Origin: Anodontia alba
Taxonomy: Eukaryota; Mollusca; Bivalvia; Lucinida; Lucinidae
Direction: 5' to 3'
Length of the DNA: 64,000 bases
Assembly (NCBI GenBank): GCA_964016985.1
Contig: OZ024835.1
Span: 66,405,812-66,469,811 of the forward strand
Under the pieces are notes generated by a model. That model worked only from the letters and a program-made list of their open reading frames with translations. It did no database searches and had not been told where the DNA came from. Position numbers and translations under genes: made by a program. Of this stretch, positions 11,699 through 39,903 are shown piece by piece (position 1 is the first letter of the stretch; each line of letters opens with the position of its first letter).

Positions 11699-11932
11699 TA
11701 ACCTTTAAATGTAGCAGACGACATTTTTTCTGTCCTTTTGTTTTATTGTTGTTGTTTTTTTTATTTCTTTCTTTACTTTGTTTGTTTTCTGTGAAAATAA
11801 GACATGACATTTCATGTGAATCGTCTGCCTAGCAGACGATTCACATGTAATAACAAGCCTTATTTTCTCTGAAAAAGAATAATAAAAAAAAAATGTCGTC
11901 TGCTGCAGTTGTGACTGGCGCTTTAAGGGTTA
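11699..11932 (+). mobile_element. GGCGCTTTAAGGGTTA element, copy 1
   Basis: The outer ends carry GTAGCAGACGACATTTTT and AAATGTCGTCTGCTGCAG in inverted orientation, then CTGGCGCTTTAAGGGTTA. The centre is a hairpin on GTGAATCGTCTGCCTAGCAG. Confidence 0.72.
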
Positions 11933-12159
11933 CGTTAGATGAGAATAATATGGAAGCCTAAGTGGGATTTCTTAATTCATGTCTAACATCTTTCAGCTTC
12001 AAGTGATGAGGCCTCATTCACCGAAGTGAGCCACTCGTTGGTGTTAATTTCTTTCAAGGATCATTCTTTTTAATACATTCCTAGTTAGTGTTAGTGTAGT
12101 GTGGCGGCCTTAAAACGTCTTCTTGTACTTCACTATAGCGTACTTTATAGTTTCTAGTT

Positions 12160-12297
12160 CCGTATGATCACCAATATGTATACGGAGAAATATGAAATAC
12201 CACTGGGCTGTGTGAGGTTCGAACCCACGCCGGTTTCGATGGCAGCGCCTAGCCCTTCAGAGTCAGGAAACATAACCACTGCACCACTATGTTTGTT
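12160..12297 (-). mobile_element. Short tRNA-derived SINE (Ser/Leu-like head)
   Basis: On the minus strand, AGTGGTGCAGTGGTTATG resembles an A box and GGGTTCGAACCTC is a B box. The long spacing suggests a type II tRNA with a variable arm. The acceptor stem does not pair and unrelated sequence follows, so it reads as a SINE head rather than a working tRNA. Confidence 0.55.
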
Positions 12298-12439
12298 AAA
12301 AGTTTCGTGGAACAGTATTATGCGTGTTTTCTCTGAATGACCCATCGTATAGGGTATATTTTTGGTACGCTAGCGCACTCATTATATACAATGAACTCTG
12401 GATCCACAGGATACTAAAGCTTGGAAATTATAATTAATA

Positions 12440-12443
12440 TATA

Positions 12444-12530
<87 letters not shown>
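12440..12530 (+). repeat. TA microsatellite
   Basis: TG and TA dinucleotides, about 45 units. Confidence 0.95.
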
Positions 12531-12531
<1 letters not shown>

Positions 12532-13350
12532 TTGGGAGAAGGAGCATATATAACACGTAGCAAATTGTTTTTTTGGTAGCACTGGGTCCAGAAAGGATAC
12601 CGAAATGATAGGGGTTACACTACACTATTTAGATTTAATTATGAACAGTGCAAATGATTTGTTTACCTGAGGTCTTTCGGCTTTCGCCTTCTTCAGAGGT
12701 TATCGGTTTTAAAAAAGGAAATAAAAAAATGTAAAATTACGCTGAGTTGAGATAGTTGGAAAACAGAGTTATACCCTTTACGGGCCCATATTATCTAGCC
12801 CGCTGCGACTTGATAACTGAGCGTGTTTGGATATACGTGAACTGTAAACATTGCGAGATAAACACAACGTGCAAAAGGTAAAAAAAGAATCATCTACTGT
12901 GCCCATATACGCAATGTATACAATGAGCCATAAACCTTACACTGAAAAGGATATACGCCAAACTGGGTGTTTCTCACCAATGCTTAAGGCAAATGGGCCC
13001 AACTTTCGCTGCGATTCCGGAAAATCACATGAACAAAATGTTCCATTTAAGCTGATGTAAGCTGCCGCATCACAACTATAAAACAACAAGAGGAGATTTG
13101 CATAATTAATATTTAAGTTTCACACAAGTAGATTGCTATAAGATTTTTGTATAAATTGTATGTTCAAGAGAGATACGATGGTCTTATAAAACGGAGTAGC
13201 TATGTCGTATAAGGCGATCAGTGCCTCATTTTATCCAATCTTTCAACGTCTTGCGAAGAAGGCCATACAGGGATCATTCCATCCAAATTTGGTAAAAATC
13301 AATACAATGAAGAAAGTGTGATTAGACAGAGGAAAACAAAAACGAATGGT
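12531..13350. other. No gene recognised
   Basis: No exon or repeat structure that I could support. Short frames lack homology to anything known to me. Confidence 0.45.
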
Positions 13351-13355
13351 GAACA

Positions 13356-13493
13356 AGGCGGTTCTAACGAGTACCCACAATCTATGATTTGAGCAGAAAT
13401 ATGAAAAAATATCAGATTTTTTTTTTATCTGAAAATTTTCAGTTTTTGGTGTTAAAATTTTCAGTATGTTTGAATAGACATGTTTTCGTAATG
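13356..13493 (-). mobile_element. CATTACG element, half copy
   Basis: The copy starts inside the right arm of the palindrome and ends with GTTTTCGTAATG. Confidence 0.85.
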
Positions 13494-13628
13494 TCTACTG
13501 AGGATATAGATGATAAAAATTAAGGATTCCAAATACAAGGACCTAGTTAGTATTTGGTCTACTTTGCACTACCTATCCGAGGAGATAATAGAAAAACTAT
13601 TGCTATCTCTTATTTAGCATCATCTCAC

Positions 13629-13635
<7 letters not shown>

Positions 13636-13703
<68 letters not shown>

Positions 13704-13742
13704 CTTTCTTTCTCATTCTCTCTCTCCCTCTCCCTCTCTCCC

Positions 13743-13783
<41 letters not shown>
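13636..13783 (+). repeat. CT microsatellite
   Basis: Interrupted CT repeat, about 145 bp. Confidence 0.95.
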
Positions 13784-13787
<4 letters not shown>

Positions 13788-13827
13788 CTACAGACAACCT
13801 TTTTGTTGCACCTGCTTGTAGCAGGGT

Positions 13828-14400
13828 GCGATATAGGCGTCCGCTTTTCCGTCCGGCCGCCCGTCCGTCTCGACGTTCGACATTTATGTCAAAGTTAGTA
13901 TTCTTATCATCTACAAGACTAAACAACCATCAAACCTTGCATGAAACATCTCACTGACCACCTGACTTTGCGACATAGGCGTCCGCTTTTCCGTTCGTTC
14001 GTCCGTCCGTCTGTCAACATTTATCTCGAAGTTCGAGATTTATGTCAGAGTTGGTATTCTAATCAACTGCAAGACTAAACAACCATCGAACCTTGCATGA
14101 AACATCTCCCTGACCTCCTGACTTTGCGACATAGGTGCCCGCTTTTCCATTCGTCTGTCCGTTCGTCCGTCCGTCTGTTCGTCTGTTAACAGTTCTGTTA
14201 TGTCGAAGTTCGACATTTATGTCAGAGTTAGTATTCTAATCAACTACAAGACTAAACAACCATCAAACCTTGCATGAAACAACTCCCTGACCTCCTAACT
14301 TTGCGACATAGGCATCCCCTTTTCCGTTCGTCCGTCCGTTTGTCCGTCCGTCAGTCTCAACATTTATCTCGAAGTTCGACATTTACGTCAAAGTTAGTAT
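13828..14400 (+). repeat. Tandem array with CGTCCGTCCG runs, about 4 units
   Basis: Units contain TTGCGACATAGGCGTCCGCT, a CGTCCGTC run and TAAACAACCATCAAACCTTG. Confidence 0.8.
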
Positions 14401-15535
14401 TCTAATCAACTACAATTCTACAACAACCAGCATGCCCTGCATGACACATCTCCCTGACGTCCTGACCAGGTATATTGACCCAGTGACTTTGACCTATATT
14501 TTGCGCTCCAGTGACTTTGACACAATTTACGTTGACGTTCCAGATCTTCTCAACTATAAGGCGTACAACTACCAAACCTTGCATAGTGGCTTCTCCTAGA
14601 TGTACTGACTCGACAGGTACCTTGACCCGGTGACCTTGACCTATCTTTTGCGCTCCAGTGACTTTGGCACATTTTGCGTCGACGTTCGATATCTCCTCAA
14701 CTATAAGGCCTACAACCATCAAACCTTGCAAACTGCTTCTTCTCAATGTACTGACTCGGCAGATACCCTGACCTGGTGACCTTGACCTATATTTGGCTGC
14801 AGTGACTTTGACATAATTTACGTCAACGTTCCAGATCTCCTCAAGTGTAAGACCTTTAGCCACCAAACCTTGCATAGTGCTTCTCCTAGATGTACTGACT
14901 CGGCAGGTATCTTGATCCGGTGACCTTGCCCTACATTTTGCGTTCCAGTGTCTTTTACACATTTTACGTCGATGTTCAATATCTCCTCAACTATAAGGCC
15001 TACAACTACCAAACCTTGCATAGCGCTTCTCCTCAATGTACCGACTCCGCAGGTACCTTGACTGGGTGACCTTGACCTATATTTCGCGCTCCATGGACTT
15101 TTACACCTTTTCCATATGTCCTCAACTGCAAGGCCTTCAACCACCAAACCTTATATAGTGCTTCTTCTCGATGTGCTGACTCGGCAGGTACCTTGACCTG
15201 GTGACCTTGACCTATATTTTGCACTCCAGTGACTTTGACATATTTTACGTTGCTGTTCAGTATCTCCTCAAATATAAGACCTACAACCACTAAATCTTGC
15301 ACAGTGCTTCACCTCATTGCACTGGCTTGGCAGGTACCTTGACCCGGTGACCTTGACTTATATTTGACACATTTTACGTTGATGTTTGATAACTCCTCAA
15401 CTATAAGGCCTACAACCACCATATCTTGCATAGTGCTTCTCCTTGATGTACTGAATTAGCAGGTACCTTGACCAGTGACCTTGACCTATATTTCACGCTC
15501 CAGTGACTTTTACACATTTTACGTCGACGTTCCAT
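14401..15535 (+). repeat. ~140-bp tandem array, about 8 units
   Basis: GGTGACCTTGACCTATATTT recurs about every 140 bp with CTCCTCAACTATAAGGCCTA and ACCAAACCTTGCATAGTGCT. Long open frames here simply read through the array and are not genes. Confidence 0.85.
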
Positions 15536-15802
15536 TATCAATGGGCTGTATAATACGAAAAGTCAGTGCTGAAGATATAGCCATTAGAGGGAATGGCACT
15601 GGCCTGGAATATATGTGCCCCACTAGGCACTTTGTCTACATTTTTTTCAACCCAGTTTTCCAAATAAGCACTGCTAAGAATGAAATAAACTTATTTAATA
15701 ACCACGTTCTGATTATGGCTCCTGTGACTTTTGCCCCAGCATGTGCGACGACGCCTTCCGCGGAATTCTTGTTTACCTATTTACCCTAAATATTCGAACA
15801 CC

Positions 15803-16043
15803 TTAACCCTTAAAGCGCCAAGAAAAACTGCATCTGAAAATGTCGTCTGTTTATGTCGTGTGCTGAATATTCTTGCAGACTTTTTAAAAAATATTTTTGC
15901 ATACAGGCAAATAGTGTGGACCCTGATCAGACTGCTCCTAGCAGTCTGATCTGGGTCCACGCTGTTTGCAAAAATGACTTTTAAAATCACAAGCAGACGA
16001 CAAAGCAGACGACAATAGTTGTGACTGGCGCTTTAAGGGTTAA
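15803..16043 (+). mobile_element. GGCGCTTTAAGGGTTA element, copy 2
   Basis: TTAACCCTTAAAGCGCCA to TGGCGCTTTAAGGGTTAA form the TIRs. The centre carries a different hairpin from copy 1: TGATCAGACTGCTCCTAGCA. Confidence 0.82.
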
Positions 16044-16046
16044 CTC

Positions 16047-16975
16047 CTTTATACTTGTCCTAACGTTTTAACAAGCCCATTTGACTACTAAGTGCAGTGT
16101 CTAAAAACTGCTAGATGAGGTACAAACAGTGTAGACCCAGATCAGACGCCACCTTAGGTGGCGTCTGATCTGGATCTACACTGTTTGCACAGGTTTGTCT
16201 GTCCAAATGCTTCTAGGATAAAATACGGTACGAACTGCGCCATAAGAAAAGTTGTTTTCGGAGTATTAAGAGCCGCCCCCCAACCCCACTCTAACCCCAC
16301 CCCCGACCCACGTAGAGTACGTATGGACAGCAAAGATAAAGATACGCTATGAAGCCGCACTCTGATAACGGTTTATGTTATACAATATATAAGAATGTGT
16401 CCTATCCAAGGTACTACTTGTAGCGGACAGCGAGTGCTGTAACCAGACTGCGCTATGCACAGGGTGATCTTGGTCTTCGCTGTCCGTATATACCCGGAAG
16501 ACACAGTTTCCCATGGAGTGTCCGATATAATACAGCCTGACTGGCTACAATCTACTGGAAAAAAAATAGTTTCTCTCTTCTTATGATTGAGCGATGTTCA
16601 CTTGTGCTTAACTGTGTCATCACGTTTTCATTATCAGAAATGGCCGAACACCTGTTGACAGAACATTGAAACTTCAACATTACAAAAACATGTACGGAAT
16701 GATTAAGGTCCATTTGAGTCTTTTGTTAATGCTGGCACGATTTCTGAGCAGATAGCAGTTATTGAGATGTTTTCTAAATTAAGAAAAGTCATGGATCGCG
16801 CATGCTTACAAAGGGCATATACTCCAAGGGACATAATAGTCTAGACTGGAATTCCCTTCAATTATTTCCCCTGAAATTGAATTTTGGTATTTTCCCGTCT
16901 AAATAAAGATCAATAGTCCGACTATTTATATGACTGTCGTAAACGACCAATGTAAGGACAAGGGTGAGCAAAGAA
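16047..16975 (-). repeat. 0.9-kb repeat, inverted partner of 19.8-20.6 kb
   Basis: Read in reverse, this matches 19837-20636 along its length: GACGGGAAAATACC, CTTCTTATGATTGAG, the CAGATCAGACGCC hairpin and GTCTAAAAACTGC all occur in matching order. There is no coding potential. Confidence 0.75.
16425..16495 (+). repeat. GATCAG-type hairpin, diverged
   Basis: GCGGACAGCGAGTGCTGTAA and CTTGGTCTTCGCTGTCCGT form the outer stem. The inner stem has decayed. Confidence 0.5.
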
Positions 16976-17131
16976 GGAACTACCTTGACAATACCAGGAA
17001 AATATGCGACAGAATTCAATTTATTTTTGGCGTTGTTTATTGTTATATATGAACCTCGCCATGAGAAAAGCTGTTTTTGGGCCTACCGTTTTAATCTTAT
17101 GTATTCGGACATTCGGTCCTAAAACTTTCAA

Positions 17132-17187
17132 CATACGAAAACACGCCTATATAATGTTGATCCCCTTAAACCCCACTTTTATATACA
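17132..17187 (-). mobile_element. CATTACG element, end fragment
   Basis: Only the first 55 bp is present: CATACGAAAACACGCCTAT, then the CCCTTAAACCCC stem arm. Confidence 0.75.
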
Positions 17188-17375
17188 TGTAGTAATACTT
17201 CAGCCATTTTAGGACAAAGAGAACGTGATAGTGTGAACATCGCTCAAGCATGAGAAGAACTCTCATTACCGTACTTACTCTAAAATAGACGAGCAAAATG
17301 TGAAGACCCAGATCAGACGCCGCAGAACGCTGCAACTCATCAAGCAATTTTTGACTCGTATATAGGCTGTCACAC

Positions 17376-17653
17376 CATTACGAAAACACGCCTATTCAAA
17401 TATACTGAAAAAATTACCACCAATAAATGAAAATTTTCAGATAAAAAATTCTGATATTTTTCATATTTCTGCTCAAAACATAGATTGTGGGTACTCGTTA
17501 GAACCGCCTCGCCGAGGCGGTTCTAACGAGTACCCACAATCTATGTTTTGAGCAGAATTAAGAAAAATAATGTGTACCCCTGTAAACCCCAGTTTTACTA
17601 TATAAAAGTGGGGGTTAAGGGGGTCAAAATTATATAAGCATGTTTTCGTGATG
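17376..17653 (+). mobile_element. CATTACG element, full length
   Basis: Both terminal repeats are present (CATTACGAAAACACGCCTAT and its counterpart ending CGTGATG). So is a perfect central palindrome about 70 bp long and the AAACCCC stem. There is no coding capacity and no clear TSD. Confidence 0.92.
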
Positions 17654-17689
17654 CGATCTCATTAAAATTATAGAGGTCAAGTACAGTCA

Positions 17690-19275
17690 GTTGCCCAAAT
17701 ATTTAAGATGAATACATTGTAGGGTATTACTTTCAGACAGACATGAACAGTGTAGACCCAGATCAGACGACGCAAAAGGAGGCATCTAAACAGAACCTTC
17801 ACTGTTTGTTACTTATTCAGCAGTTAGACATGTAGTAAATGGAATTGTTAAATTTCGGCCAGTTTGCGTAAATAGTAACGGTATCCTACTATCTATGCGG
17901 AAAATAAATACGGAATTACATACGGACAGGCTCGAATAACCAGGCCAGGCCAAAATCAGATACCGCAAAACACATCATCTATTCAGGGTCTGCAATGTTT
18001 GGCAATCATCCAGCATTTTTAAACACATCAACGGATTGTAAAATGGAGTTATTCCTATTTTCAGACAATTTTGGTAATCTGTTAAGGTATCAAGTATTTA
18101 GGGTAAATACGGTATTAAATGCAGACGTGTCTGAACAAACAGTTTATATCCAGACCAGATGTGGCTAAACGTGGCGCCATATCAGTCTATACTGTTATCT
18201 ATGCCAGTTATCCATACGTAATATCACGAAATCATACCTATATAATTTAGACCCCTTTAAACCTTACTTTTATATACTAAAACTGAGGTTTACGGGGTAT
18301 ACATATTTTTTCTTATTTCTGCTCAAAAACATAAATTGTGGGTACTCGTTGGAACCGCCTCGCCGAGGCGGTTCTAACGAGTACCCACAATCTATGGTTT
18401 GAGCTGAAATATGAAAAATATCAGAATATTTATCAGAAAACTTTCAGGTTTTGGTGATGAAATTTCAATATATTTGAATACATGAATAGGCGTGTTCTCG
18501 TAATGAGCAATCAAATAGAGTTGTCCAAATTTAGAACAGGTATAGTAAACAGTAAATATGTCCTAATATATCAACTACATACGGTAATACATTCAGACCG
18601 GCTAAAGCAAACATTGTAGACTCAGATCAGACGACACAGGGCGCGGGGTCTAGGCTGGGCCTACACTGTTCAACACTCATCTACAGATTTTAGACACATT
18701 AAAGATAGAAAATCAATGATCAAAATTTTCGGACAATTTTGGTAAGGGGCTGAGTTGTTTTAATATTCAGGGTAAACATGGAATTACTCGCAGACAGGCC
18801 AGAGAAAACATTGTAGACCTAGATGTTAGGTATTTACCGTAAGTATTTGGCCAGACAGACCTGAGCAAACAGTGTAGACCCAGACCTACTTACCCTAAGT
18901 CGAAGGATAAGAAGCCTTTTCAAAATTTAGTATGAATATAAGGCCTACTGTACAAATTTTTGCCCGATCATTTATGACTGTTACCAGCTGAATTTCATAA
19001 CTACAAATGTATAATTTAAAAGGATTGAAGCGTCCGAATATTCAGGTTAAATATGACAGCTAGGTGAATTCAGTAAAGGGTCAGTTCCGAAAAGGAATGC
19101 GAACTGTTACTAAGCGTCCATTATGTCACTAATAAATCGTCCACTAGAGACTTGTACCGTAATAACCCAAATTATTGGGATAGATAGGCCTAAGCAAACG
19201 GTGTGGACCATGATCAGACACTGCAGAACGCGGCGTCTGATCAAGGTCTACACTATTTGCTACCAAACTGCATTG
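17690..19275 (+). repeat. Degenerate tandem of a ~230-bp hairpin unit, with two CATTACG insertions
   Basis: Units repeat AGGGTAAATACGGTATTA, then AACAGTGTAGACCCAGATCA with its hairpin, then CAGACAATTTTGGTAA. Most hairpins are decayed; the best is at 19196-19260. Confidence 0.6.
18222..18505 (-). mobile_element. CATTACG element, full length
   Basis: TATCACGAAATCATACCTAT to TTCTCGTAATG, with the central palindrome intact. It is inserted in the degenerate 230-bp tandem region. Confidence 0.9.
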
Positions 19276-19280
19276 CTTTA

Positions 19281-19557
19281 CATTACGAAAACACGCCATT
19301 TCAAATATATAGAAAATTTCACCTCCAAAAACTGAAAATTTTCAAATAAAAAACTGATATATTTTTCATATTTCTGTTCAAAATATAGATTGTGGGTACT
19401 CGTTAGAACCGCCTCGGTGAGGCGGTTCTAACAAGTACCACAATCTATATTTTTAGCAGAAATAAGAAAACTAATGTATACCCCTGTAAACCCCAGTTTT
19501 ACTATATACAAGTGGGGTTTAAGGGGGTCAAAATTATATAGGCATGTTTTCGTGATG
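19281..19557 (+). mobile_element. CATTACG element, full length
   Basis: CATTACGAAAACACGCCATT to GTTTTCGTGATG, with the palindrome intact apart from a few changes. Confidence 0.9.
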
Positions 19558-19836
19558 GACACATTAACATGTATACATATAAAGGGACCCGTTCAAATTT
19601 TATGATATGTATGGTAAGGAGATAAGGTATCCGAATTCTTAAGATAAAAAACGGTATGCCGTGAAAACAACTGTTTAATAATCTATTAAAATTAAACAAA
19701 GTAATATCAATACTATAAAGGCTGGTCACTAGACCAGCCTTTATAGTCATGATATTTTTTTTTTTTTTTTTATTTTAGTGGATTATCAAACAGGAATATG
19801 AGAAAAACATTTGGTCACTGGAGACTGGAGCCAGTC

Positions 19837-20636
19837 TAACCCTTGTCCTTGCATTGGACGTATACGGCAGTTATATAAATAGTCGGACTATTTATCTATA
19901 TACTTAGACGGGAAAATACCGAAATTCGATTTCAGGGTAGATAACTGAAGGAAATTCCACACTATTCTATTATGTCCCTTGGAAAATTTTGCTCTCTGTA
20001 AGCATGCGTAAATCCGGGGATTTTCTAAATTTAGAAAACATCTCAATAACTACTATCTGCTCAGGCAACGTGCTAGTATTAACAAAAGATTCAAATGGAC
20101 CCAAAATAACTCCATGTATGTTTTTGGAATGTTAGTGTTACAATGTCATGTCGACAGATGTTCAGCCATTCCTGACCATGAAAGCGTATTGGTATAACAA
20201 ACAATTGAACATCTCTCAATCATAAGAAGAGAGAGACTATTTTTTTCCAGTTGAATGTAGCCAGGCAGACGATATACATGTAAATGCATGCATATAAAAC
20301 ACTCCATGGAAAAAATGTGTCTTCGGGGCGAAGGTCCAGGATACAATCTTGGATATTGTTTAACACAAATCTTTATCAGATTGGAGGCTTCATATCTGAT
20401 CTGGATCTTTACTGTTCGTACATATCCCGAAGACTCCTTTTCTTATGGCGCAGCTCGTACCGTATTTTTATCCTAAGTAATTTGACCGATAAGCCTGCCC
20501 AAACAGTGTAGACCCAGATCAGACGCCGCTAATGCGGCGTCTGATCTGGGTCTACACTGTTTACACCTCATATAGCAGTTTTTAGACACTGCAATTGGTA
20601 GTCAAATGGGCTATTAAAACGTCAGGACAAGTATGT
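19837..20636 (+). repeat. 0.9-kb repeat, inverted partner of 16.0-17.0 kb
   Basis: It carries a perfect CAGATCAGACGCCGCTAATG hairpin at 20503-20570, plus the shared segments listed for the partner copy. Confidence 0.75.
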
Positions 20637-20759
20637 GGTAAGGTGTTCCAATATCTTTGGTAAAACATTAGTCTGTAGATTCCTAATTCCTGGAGAGAGA
20701 GAGAGCTAGAGACAGACCGACACCTTTATCATCCTAATCCCTCAGTGGGATTTAAATGA

Positions 20760-21060
20760 TTTTTAGCTCGCCTGAACAACGACCACGGAGAGCTATTGAA
20801 CCACCCTCGGCGTCGGCGTCGGCGTTGGCGTCGGCGTCCACAAATGTTTAAGTTTTCGTTTTAAGTTTTAAGACCTCATTTTTTTATCTTATCACCGATT
20901 TGATTCATCTTTGGTTTGACTATACATATTGGTTCAAAATTTTGCGCAGTGCGATTCCCACCACCATAGGTCATGTTAAGGTCAGGGTCACAGACTTAGA
21001 ATTTCTATGTTAAAATTGTACGTCAAAGTTTTTAGGACCCATTATTTTTTATTGGATTGA
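20760..21060 (+). repeat. TAGCTCGCCTGAAC dispersed repeat with a GGCGTC hexamer tract
   Basis: TTAGCTCGCCTGAACAACGA, then GAGCTATTG, then GGCGTCGGCGTCGGCG, then GGTCATGTTAAGGTCAGGGT. The start resembles the 24.4-kb composite element. Confidence 0.6.
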
Positions 21061-21195
21061 CAAGCGCGAGTTCAGGCCAGCTATTCTGTCTGGCGACAGG
21101 TCTTGTTAAGTTAAAAATTTCCCACTTCCATATGAAAGATTGATTAACGTTATACATTTTATAGCACAAAAAATGTTGTTTGTTTGCTTGTTGTT

Positions 21196-21198
<3 letters not shown>

Positions 21199-21283
<85 letters not shown>
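21199..21283 (+). repeat. TA microsatellite
   Basis: About 42 TA units. A 30-bp A-run follows at 21365-21395. Confidence 0.95.
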
Positions 21284-21287
<4 letters not shown>

Positions 21288-21364
21288 AGCTTTTGACGCA
21301 TATGACCCCATTTTAGTTAGATTTCTTAAGAAAAAGGCATCTATCCTTAATGGAGATGCTAATG

Positions 21365-21396
<32 letters not shown>

Positions 21397-21438
21397 ACAA
21401 ACAAATATCCAATTAACTGGACCTTCTAATTATTTTGT

Positions 21439-21708
21439 CATCATGCCTATATAATTTTGACCCCCTTAAACCCTACTTTTATATAGTAAAACTGGGGTTT
21501 ACAAGGGTATACATTATTTTCTTATTTCTGCTCAAAACCATAGATTGTTGGTATTCGTTAGAACCGCCTCGGCGAGGCGGTTCCAACGCGTACCAACAAT
21601 CTATGTTTAAAGCAGAAATATGAATATATCAGAGTTTTTGTATGTAAATTTTTTTAGTTTTTGGAGGGGAAATTTTCTATATATTTGAATAGGCGTGTTT
21701 TCGTAATG
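21439..21708 (-). mobile_element. CATTACG element, one end shortened
   Basis: The left end has lost CGAAAACA (it reads CATCATGCCTATATAA). The right end GTTTTCGTAATG is intact. Confidence 0.88.
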
Positions 21709-21994
21709 TTATAACAGGTCGAATTATTTTTCAACGGTACACCGGCGGTGTACAAGTTAATCGTTTCCCAGGGCGAGCCAAAGGACTATAAAGTATAAAC
21801 CACACTTTGAAGCATCGGTATGGCACCGGGAAAGATTTATTCATACGTCGACTCCGACAACTTGACGTTTTGGATTCTCATTCAAAAATTGTCCCGTGGC
21901 CGTGGACTTATACTTATTTATACAATATTTAAAGAGGATACACAATTAGCTTTAAATAAACATTAAAATAATGCAACATCTTAACAAAAGAAAT

Positions 21995-22400
21995 GTACAA
22001 ATATGCAAGAAAAAAAAAATAAGAATAATTATACTGCGGACACGGATGTATCGCGGGCAGATAACTCTGTCAAAAATTTGCTCATTAGCAATCCCAAAAC
22101 AGATATCCACAATAATAATGTATATTTAGGAAAGGAACTAAATAAGCTTTTATGCTTTCGTTCTAATCCTATCATTGTATTTTTGTATGTGTTGTACATG
22201 TAAACATTTTGGAAATAAATATGTTTAAACCAATAAATTATAAATGTATATACCATGGTGAAAATCTACCGTTATTTACTCAAATTATCGTCCGGACATG
22301 AAAATACGGACGGATGGACGTATGACGAACGGACAGACAGACACAAATACGACCAACTTGAAACCAAAATACTTCGCAACTATCGTATGGCGGGGTATAA
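21995..22400 (+). mobile_element. AATACCCCGCCA element, right part
   Basis: CGGGCAGATAACTCTGTCAA, TATTTACTCAAATTATCGTC and the end ATGGCGGGGTATAA. One internal unit is interrupted by about 90 bp of AT-rich sequence. Confidence 0.65.
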
Positions 22401-22999
22401 TTACAAACAATAAAACTATAGTTCATGCCAAAAGTTTGGAACTAAATTAAAACTGAACTTCATGAAAGATACCCGTAAGACACTGCATCACAGGGCACAT
22501 ACAAGGCACAGAAATCGCTTTTTTTCACAGGCGTGTAGTACGTTGTAAATGATAATACGATTTTTAAAACGCACCAATAGGAAGATGTAGTCATAAAGCG
22601 GGGCACCCACCACCCACCACCCGCAAATGACCGAACGGTGTCCGGAGCGTCATGCTGAGACTCTCCCCGTGTCACCACCCTTCTCTGGAGGTAACACTGT
22701 AATTGAGCGCACAGCAGACTGGTTCCAGTCTGCAAAGACTAAATATTTAAAGTTCTTATAATCCTTTTTTTATAGTCACTAGACCATCCTTTGTAGTCAT
22801 GGTATTATTTTGGTTTTATTTTATCGGGATATCAAACAAGATTATTAGAATAAGTATTTAGTCACTGGAGACCGGAACCAGTCTAAGCCCACAGCAAAAG
22901 GGGGTCAAGTGTGTGAGAGGTGAAATCATACGGTATTTGTTTTCAGAACGTTTGTAATCAAAAGCTCCTAGGCGTTTATATTGACGAAAACCTAAATTG

Positions 23000-23248
23000 C
23001 ATTAAGAAAATACGCCCATTCAAATATATAGAAAATTTCACCTCCAAAAACTGAAAAATTTCAGATTAAAAAATCTCTCATATATTTCACATTTCTGCTC
23101 AAAACATATATTGTGGGTACTCGTTAGAACCGCCTCGCCGAGGCGGTTCTAACTAGTACCCGCAATCTATGTTTTTGAGCAGAAATAAGAAAAAATAATG
23201 TATACCCCTGTAAGGAGGTCAAAATTATATAGGTATGTTTTCGTGATG
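23000..23248 (+). mobile_element. CATTACG element inside a host palindrome
   Basis: CATTAAGAAAATACGCCCAT to GTTTTCGTGATG. The AAACCCC stem is partly deleted. The flanks 22944-22999 and 23257-23312 are inverted copies of each other. Confidence 0.88.
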
Positions 23249-23422
23249 GTCTGAGACCATTTAGGTTTTTGTCAACATAAACGCCTAACAGCTTTTGTTT
23301 ACGAACATTCTGAATCTGTGTTAGGGTGAGTACTACATCGCACAAGAGTATCTAACCTGGAGCTTATGAAAGAATCATTACGAAGCGGGGCCCCTGTTTC
23401 AAAGGATGTCCGTTCAGTGGAA

Positions 23423-23428
23423 TTTAAT
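23423..23428 (-). terminator. Possible polyadenylation signal ATTAAA
   Basis: The hexamer ATTAAA on the minus strand lies about 95 nt after the B-box exon stop. No better AATAAA was seen nearby. Confidence 0.3.
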
Positions 23429-23521
23429 ATTTTGTGACAGCATGACTCCCGATACTGAATAGTATCTAGGGATCTCTGTTTTATATGCCCAGTTGGCCCC
23501 TATCGTGTCACACCCTGACTA

Positions 23522-39291
<15,770 letters not shown>

Positions 39292-39440
39292 TTTGAGGTC
39301 TTTATTGTGATTGTTTCTTGAAGTTCCAGTAATTTCTATGGCAATCCTTTCTCAACGTTAGGTAAAAGTTTTGTCAAGTTTTGATCAATATTTGTAAGTT
39401 TAGTCTCATCTTGGGGGTTGTATAATAGTTGCTTTAAACC
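39292..39440 (-). other. Probable 5' UTR part of distal exon 1
   Basis: This region lies between a good acceptor (TTTTCAG at 39443-39441) and the ATG. It contains a small open frame (LKQLLYNPQDETKLT onward) ending in a stop before the ATG. That frame could be a uORF or the last exon of an unseen upstream gene. A second copy of the same acceptor lies at 39776-39774, beyond an inserted TIR element. Confidence 0.4.
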
Positions 39441-39478
39441 CTGAAAACAAACCACACAGAAAGCAAATATTTTTAAAT

Positions 39479-39759
39479 CATTACGAAAACACGCCTATAT
39501 ACTGTTGACCCCCTTAAACCCCACTTTTATATAGTAAAACTGGGGTTTACAGGGGTATACATTATTTTTGTTATTTCTGCTAAAAAACATAGATTGTGAG
39601 TACTCGTTAGAACCGCCTCGACGAGGCGGGTCTAACGAGTACCCACAATCTATGTTTTGAGCAGAAATATGAAAAATATCAGATTTTTTTTATCCGAAAA
39701 ATTGCCATTTTTTGGTGGTAAAATTTTCAATGTATTTGAATAGGCGTGTTTTCGTAATG
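39479..39759 (-). mobile_element. CATTACG element between 52-55 bp direct repeats
   Basis: CATTACGAAAACACGCCTAT to GTTTTCGTAATG. Direct repeats at 39427-39478 and 39760-39814 abut both ends exactly. Confidence 0.92.
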
Positions 39760-39903
39760 AGTTGCTTTAAACCCTGAAAACAAAAACGCACAGAAAGCTC
39801 AAATATTTTTAAATCATACATATTTCATTAACATCTCTGTGAAATATATTAATAAACAAGTATTAGTTTTCACAAAAAGCTTGGTCTACGCTTAGCACAC
39901 AAT

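Noticed and set aside
12382..12582. Ile-Tyr repeat frames
   Set aside because: Translation of TA microsatellites here and at 21.2 kb.
14402..15302. Overlapping open frames of up to 186 codons with a repeating motif
   Set aside because: They read through the 140-bp tandem array. The repeated peptide follows from the DNA repeat, and frames shift between units.
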